Of a DNA stretch of 8,521 bases, positions 5,612 to 8,521 are shown one piece after another (the stretch's first letter is position 1; each line of letters starts with the position of its first letter). The position numbers were made by a program, and so were the translations under genes. Origin of the DNA: a bacterium (GTDB lineage Bacteria; JAHJDO01). The stretch lies in the NCBI GenBank assembly GCA_023129655.1, contig JAGMBN010000049.1, positions 1-8,521 on the forward strand, read 5' to 3'. The notes beneath the pieces were generated by a model, which saw only the letters and a list, made by a program, of their open reading frames with translations, was not told where the DNA came from and did not search any database.

Positions 5612-7830
5612 TTACAAGACTAACCTCCCTGAATCAGAATAAACATTTATTTCTGATACTAATTCTTATTCTTGGAGCTTTATTGCGTATAAGTGTGTTT
5701 GGATTGGGGGATTTTCATGGAGATGAAGCCTTATATAGTTTTAGAGGGGCTGAGATTGCTCTTGGAGGAGACTGGTTCTTTCAGGCTGAGGATGTTGATA
5801 AGCCTCCTTTACTTCCTTATCTTGCAGCGTTATCTTTCAGAATATTCGGATTTGGAGATAACACTGCCAGACTTCCAAATTTCTTTGCAAGCCTGATCAG
5901 CATCTGGCTTGTTTATCAAATATGCTGTAAATGCTTTGACAAAAATACCGGACTAATAGCCGCCTTTCTTATGGCAATTTCTTCGTATAACATACTTTAT
6001 GCGCCAACGGTTTTTGAAGACACTCTGTTTGCCTGCCTGCTTCTTTTCTCTATATATTTTCTGTGCATCTATAAGGAATTCTGGGCCGGGATTTTTCTTG
6101 GCTTATGTTTTTGCGCAAAGCAATTCGGAGTTCTTGCCATGCCGATCATTGGAGCTTTTTTCATAATATTAGGATACATGAAATGGGCGCAGACAAAGCA
6201 TTCTGAATTCAGCTTCTGTATAAAAAAGCCTTTAATGAAACTTGTTTTTGGCTTTTCTATAGTGCTTGCGATCCTGCTTATATGGGCAGTATTCTTTGAA
6301 GATCCAAGACTCGGTATTATATTTCAGGTAAACGCAACAGGTGGGGTTTTTAGAATTATGACAGGAGAATTTATATCAAGACTTTCTCGCTGGCTAAGTT
6401 TGTATTCAAAGTTTACCAACAGTTCAGTGATAAACATATTTTTTCTTATCGGTATCCCTATATTAATTGTTTATGAAATCCTGAATCTCAAAAATAAGAG
6501 CAGATCTGAGAATATCATAACTTTATGTATTGCAGGATATATTGCGCTCATACTTGGAACATTCACATTGTTCAGGTTTGGATTTTCTCCTCACTATCTG
6601 ATGTTTATTATACCTTTCGTATTCATATTGTTAGCCAGATATCTGTCACTGCTCGCGGAAGCTTTTAGCAGATTTATCGCCAATTTAAGAAATAAGCGGC
6701 AATCTCATGCTTTTATGAAAATATTTTCCTTCAGTTTGTTTTTTATTTTATTCATCAGTCTTTTTTCAGGAACACTAGACGGCATGAAGAATCTGAAACT
6801 TGGAGCAAGATGGGATAATGAGGACGGGTTTCAAAATACAGTAGAGTATTTTTCTGCAAACGCAAAGAAATCTTCAACTATTTATTACAACAGGTCATTA
6901 TGGCCAAACGCATATTACTACTTCTTTAATAAAGGCTTTAAGATCAAACCTGTGGAGTTCAGCAGTGATACGCATATTAAAAAACTCTCAGAGGAAATAT
7001 GGGACCGCGTAGATGAAGGAGCCTATTTATTACTTGAACATACAGGACAGATTGAAAAAGTTCGGGAGGCATTCAGGAAGAATCCGCAAACGATGCATTA
7101 TGAAATTAGTAATGTTTACAACGCTTACGGGCATAAAAAATTAAATTTTAAAGTATATAAAGTAAATCTCAAACCGTCTGTAACCCTCACTTCCATAAAC
7201 ATTAATAAATACAAAAATTCCAAAAAACTTGAAGTTTATCTAAAAACAGTGTTTGAAAGGGCATGGCATAATCCCAAAAAGCTCAAAGTAATCCTGACAT
7301 CCGGTAACAAATCCGGTTTAAACAAAGGAAAACTGGGAGATATTACTTGCACTGCCTCCGGAATAAAACTTGGCAGGAAATTTAAAGGACAAATAATGCT
7401 TACATGGAAAGATGTCCACATAAATCCGGAGGCTCTTTTCCTATATCACAAACTTGTCCTCGCGCAAAGCAATAACATGTGTGCAGAGGTCTCTATTGAG
7501 GATATTACAAAGCACATACTAAATTCCAATAAACAGTTAACTGCCTGCCATTTAACCGGTTTCGGGAAAAATCTGGCATTAGACGGAACTGCGCATTTAT
7601 TAGGCAGAGATATTAATTTCCAGCTGATAGGAATACTTAATATCAAGAACGGGGCAACTGTAGAGATAGATTTGAAAAATGCAAGATTGGGAAGCATAAA
7701 AATCCCTTCAAAGTTACTGCCTTTAATATCAAAAAAGATAAACCCTTTGTTTGATTTAAAGAGCCTGTTCTTAGGAGTTCCTGTGAAAAATATCAATATT
7801 GAAAAATCAAAGATTGTGTTTGGAACATGA
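5578..7830 (+). CDS. GT-C membrane glycosyltransferase (PMT/ArnT-like) with C-terminal DUF2993/LmeA-like domain
   Basis: A 750-aa integral membrane protein. Residues about 23-400 look like the PMT_2/ArnT-type GT-C core. A first membrane helix (23-41) is followed by FHGDEALY, with Asp49-Glu50 at the expected catalytic loop, then DKPPLLPYL (74-82), FEDT (146-149) and about ten more hydrophobic helices, the last near 380-398. Residues 400-530 are a soluble, presumably periplasmic segment. Residues about 540-750 match the pattern I know from DUF2993/LmeA proteins: a GKLGDI...GIKLG strand, KDVHINPEALF, EVSIEDITKHI, LALDGTAHLLGRDINFQL, a PSKLLPLISKKINPLFDL segment and the closing VKNINIEKSKIVFGT. 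GT-C enzymes use polyprenyl-linked sugars, which the overlapping upstream GT2 would supply. TTG 5578 is the only usual start codon near the frame opening; GGAG lies 10 nt upstream and translation is probably coupled. GT-C assignment is strong; the acceptor is unknown; the fused domain needs a profile search. Confidence 0.85.
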   Translation: MVSSEIPFRRLITRLTSLNQNKHLFLILILILGALLRISVFGLGDFHGDEALYSFRGAEIALGGDWFFQAEDVDKPPLLPYLAALSFRIFGFGDNTARLPNFFASLISIWLVYQICCKCFDKNTGLIAAFLMAISSYNILYAPTVFEDTLFACLLLFSIYFLCIYKEFWAGIFLGLCFCAKQFGVLAMPIIGAFFIILGYMKWAQTKHSEFSFCIKKPLMKLVFGFSIVLAILLIWAVFFEDPRLGIIFQVNATGGVFRIMTGEFISRLSRWLSLYSKFTNSSVINIFFLIGIPILIVYEILNLKNKSRSENIITLCIAGYIALILGTFTLFRFGFSPHYLMFIIPFVFILLARYLSLLAEAFSRFIANLRNKRQSHAFMKIFSFSLFFILFISLFSGTLDGMKNLKLGARWDNEDGFQNTVEYFSANAKKSSTIYYNRSLWPNAYYYFFNKGFKIKPVEFSSDTHIKKLSEEIWDRVDEGAYLLLEHTGQIEKVREAFRKNPQTMHYEISNVYNAYGHKKLNFKVYKVNLKPSVTLTSININKYKNSKKLEVYLKTVFERAWHNPKKLKVILTSGNKSGLNKGKLGDITCTASGIKLGRKFKGQIMLTWKDVHINPEALFLYHKLVLAQSNNMCAEVSIEDITKHILNSNKQLTACHLTGFGKNLALDGTAHLLGRDINFQLIGILNIKNGATVEIDLKNARLGSIKIPSKLLPLISKKINPLFDLKSLFLGVPVKNINIEKSKIVFGT

Positions 7831-7853
7831 AAACTCAGCAATATTTTGTTCTT

Positions 7854-7885
7854 GCCCCGAACCGAGAGAAACTCTGGTTCAGGGC
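7854..7885 (+). other. Stable hairpin after the glycosyltransferase gene, possible U-less terminator
   Basis: GCCCCGAACC (7854-7863) pairs with GGTTCAGGGC (7876-7885) with one C/A mismatch. The interior GAG/CTC can add further pairs around a small loop. It starts 23 nt after the GT-C stop. Neither strand has a T-run directly after the stem, so it is not a classic intrinsic terminator. It may protect the upstream mRNA 3' end or insulate the promoter that begins at the next base. Confidence 0.4.
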
Positions 7886-7913
7886 TTGCCAAAGCTTGCA
7901 TATAGTGTATAAT
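7886..7913 (+). promoter_or_regulatory. Strong sigma-70-like promoter for the AbiEi-type gene
   Basis: TTGCCA (7886-7891, 5 of 6) and a perfect TATAAT (7908-7913) are separated by 16 nt. The expected start is near 7919-7921, giving a leader of about 37 nt before the ATG at 7957. The -35 box begins at the base following the upstream hairpin. This is the best-matching promoter in the window, as expected for an autoregulated antitoxin-toxin operon. Confidence 0.7.
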
Positions 7914-7915
7914 TT

Positions 7916-7950
7916 GAACTAAAGGTAAGGTTAAAACTAATGTTTAGTTC
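7916..7950 (+). promoter_or_regulatory. Perfect 8-bp inverted repeat at the AbiEi-type gene transcription start
   Basis: GAACTAAA (7916-7923) is inverted exactly as TTTAGTTC (7943-7950), with 19 nt between. Beyond the arms, AATTT on the left and ACAAAT on the right extend the match with a 2-nt offset. Arm centres are 27 bp apart, about 2.6 helical turns. The left arm lies over the predicted transcription start. Characterised AbiEi proteins repress their own promoter by binding inverted repeats, so an operator is plausible. Alternatively the arms pair in mRNA and enclose the AAGG and ATG of the mini-ORF in the loop. Confidence 0.45.
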
Positions 7951-7960
7951 ACAAATATGA
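7940..7960 (+). CDS. Possible 6-residue leader peptide coupled to the AbiEi-type gene
   Basis: ATG at 7940 opens a six-codon frame, MFSSQI, ending at TGA 7958-7960, which overlaps the downstream ATG as ATGA. It has the better ribosome binding site: AAGG at 7927-7930, 9 nt before its ATG. The antitoxin ATG at 7957 has no purine-rich sequence just upstream. This suggests termination-reinitiation coupling. A frame this short can arise by chance, so the call rests on the spacing and overlap alone. Confidence 0.3.
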   Translation: MFSSQI

Positions 7961-8521
7961 AAAAAGGCGATTATATCTCTTCAATTTTACGTTCAAATAA
8001 GACGGTTTTTTCGTTTAAAGATATTGCTTTATTGTGGGGCAATTCAAATGATGCCGCACGTGTCAGGGTTAATTATTACGTAAAAAACGACCAGCTTTAT
8101 CGTATTCGCAGAGGGTTTTATGCTAAGGATAAAAACTATGACAGGTCTGAATTGGCTGCCAAAATATTTACCCCTTCTTATGTAAGTTTTGAGACTGTAT
8201 TGGCTCGCGAAGGGGTGATATTCCAATATTACAGCCAAATTTTTGCCGCCTCGTATTTAACAAGAGACATTGTTTGCGACAATCAAACTTATTCATATAA
8301 GAAAATAAAAGCATTGGTTTTAGCCAATAATGCCGGCGTTGAAAATAAGGAAGAATGTTCTATTGCGACAAAAGAAAGGGCGTTTCTGGATACGATTTAC
8401 ATCAATAAAGATTACCACTTTGACAACTTGTCGCCTCTGGATTGGGACAGGGTTTTTGAGATGTTACCAATGTATAATAATAAGAGAATGGCTAAAAAAG
8501 TAAAAGAATTTTATGAAGATT
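7957..8521 (+). CDS. AbiEi-family antitoxin/transcriptional regulator (3' end cut by window)
   Basis: The visible 188 codons resemble AbiEi-type antitoxins of type IV toxin-antitoxin (abortive-infection) systems. Residues about 1-60 form a likely winged-helix DNA-binding domain: KKGDYISSIL, KDIALLWGNSNDAARVRVNYYVKND, then the wing LYRIRRGFYA. The family-typical SYVSFETVLAREGVIFQ follows, and later CSIATKERAFLDTIYI, matching the A(S/T)xE(K/R)AxLD pattern of these proteins. The basic tail RMAKKVKEFYED at the edge suggests that little is missing. In studied systems AbiEi represses its own operon and counteracts AbiEii, a nucleotidyltransferase-like toxin, without stable protein contact; the partner would lie just past 8521 and is not seen. 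The start is ATG 7957 at the beginning of the fold, with no good Shine-Dalgarno but an ATGA overlap with a mini-ORF. It could instead be a solitary regulator of the same fold. Confidence 0.75.
   Translation, partial: MKKGDYISSILRSNKTVFSFKDIALLWGNSNDAARVRVNYYVKNDQLYRIRRGFYAKDKNYDRSELAAKIFTPSYVSFETVLAREGVIFQYYSQIFAASYLTRDIVCDNQTYSYKKIKALVLANNAGVENKEECSIATKERAFLDTIYINKDYHFDNLSPLDWDRVFEMLPMYNNKRMAKKVKEFYED

Noticed and set aside
7854..7885. Classic intrinsic terminator
   Set aside because: The stem is good but neither strand has a T-run after it, so it is recorded only as a hairpin of uncertain role.
7446..7901. 151-aa open frame on the minus strand
   Set aside because: It is antisense to the end of the GT-C gene and runs through the hairpin and promoter boxes; it shows no domain or good ribosome binding site.
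1..8521. CRISPR array or insertion sequence
   Set aside because: No regularly spaced direct repeats, transposase-like frame or paired terminal inverted repeats were found.

Overview
The window is 8.5 kb of AT-rich bacterial DNA with two outward-facing gene clusters and the start of a third unit. It encodes bacterial polynucleotide phosphorylase and threonyl-tRNA synthetase, and its promoters are of sigma-70 type. Low GC, TTG/GTG starts, a threonyl-tRNA synthetase without its N-terminal TGS domain, and lipid-linked sugar genes in an unfamiliar order suggest an uncultivated or candidate-phylum bacterium rather than a model lineage. That placement is inference; nothing here fixes the phylum.

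Minus-strand cluster (4774 down to 1). A good sigma-70-like promoter (about 4746-4774) reads into tRNA-Val(GAC). This is followed after only 2 nt by thrS, after 25 nt by pnp, and with an 8-bp overlap by larE, which runs off the left edge probably just before its stop codon. The spacing fits one transcript carrying translation (tRNA, ThrRS), RNA turnover (PNPase) and nickel-pincer cofactor synthesis (LarE). The tRNA/thrS junction is unusual: 3' trimming of the tRNA would leave a thrS mRNA with a 2-nt leader.

Plus-strand cluster (4840 to 7830). A second sigma-70-like promoter and a small palindromic repeat lead into two overlapping genes. The first is a cytoplasmic GT2 enzyme resembling polyprenyl-phosphate sugar synthases. 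The second is a 750-aa membrane glycosyltransferase of the PMT/ArnT-like GT-C superfamily. A simple model is that the GT2 enzyme charges a polyprenyl carrier and the GT-C enzyme transfers the sugar on the outer side of the membrane. The last ~210 residues of the GT-C protein look like a DUF2993/LmeA-type lipid-binding domain. LmeA supports mannolipid elongation in mycobacteria, so this apparent fusion is the most interesting feature of the window.

Right end (7854 to 8521). A hairpin and a strong promoter (TTGCCA-16-TATAAT) precede the 5' part of an AbiEi-type antitoxin gene of a likely type IV toxin-antitoxin/abortive-infection pair. The toxin gene would lie beyond the window. The leader holds a perfect 8-bp inverted repeat and a 6-codon mini-ORF whose stop overlaps the antitoxin start codon (ATGA).

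No CRISPR array, insertion sequence, rRNA or clear intrinsic terminator was seen. No gene-free stretch is longer than about 200 bp.
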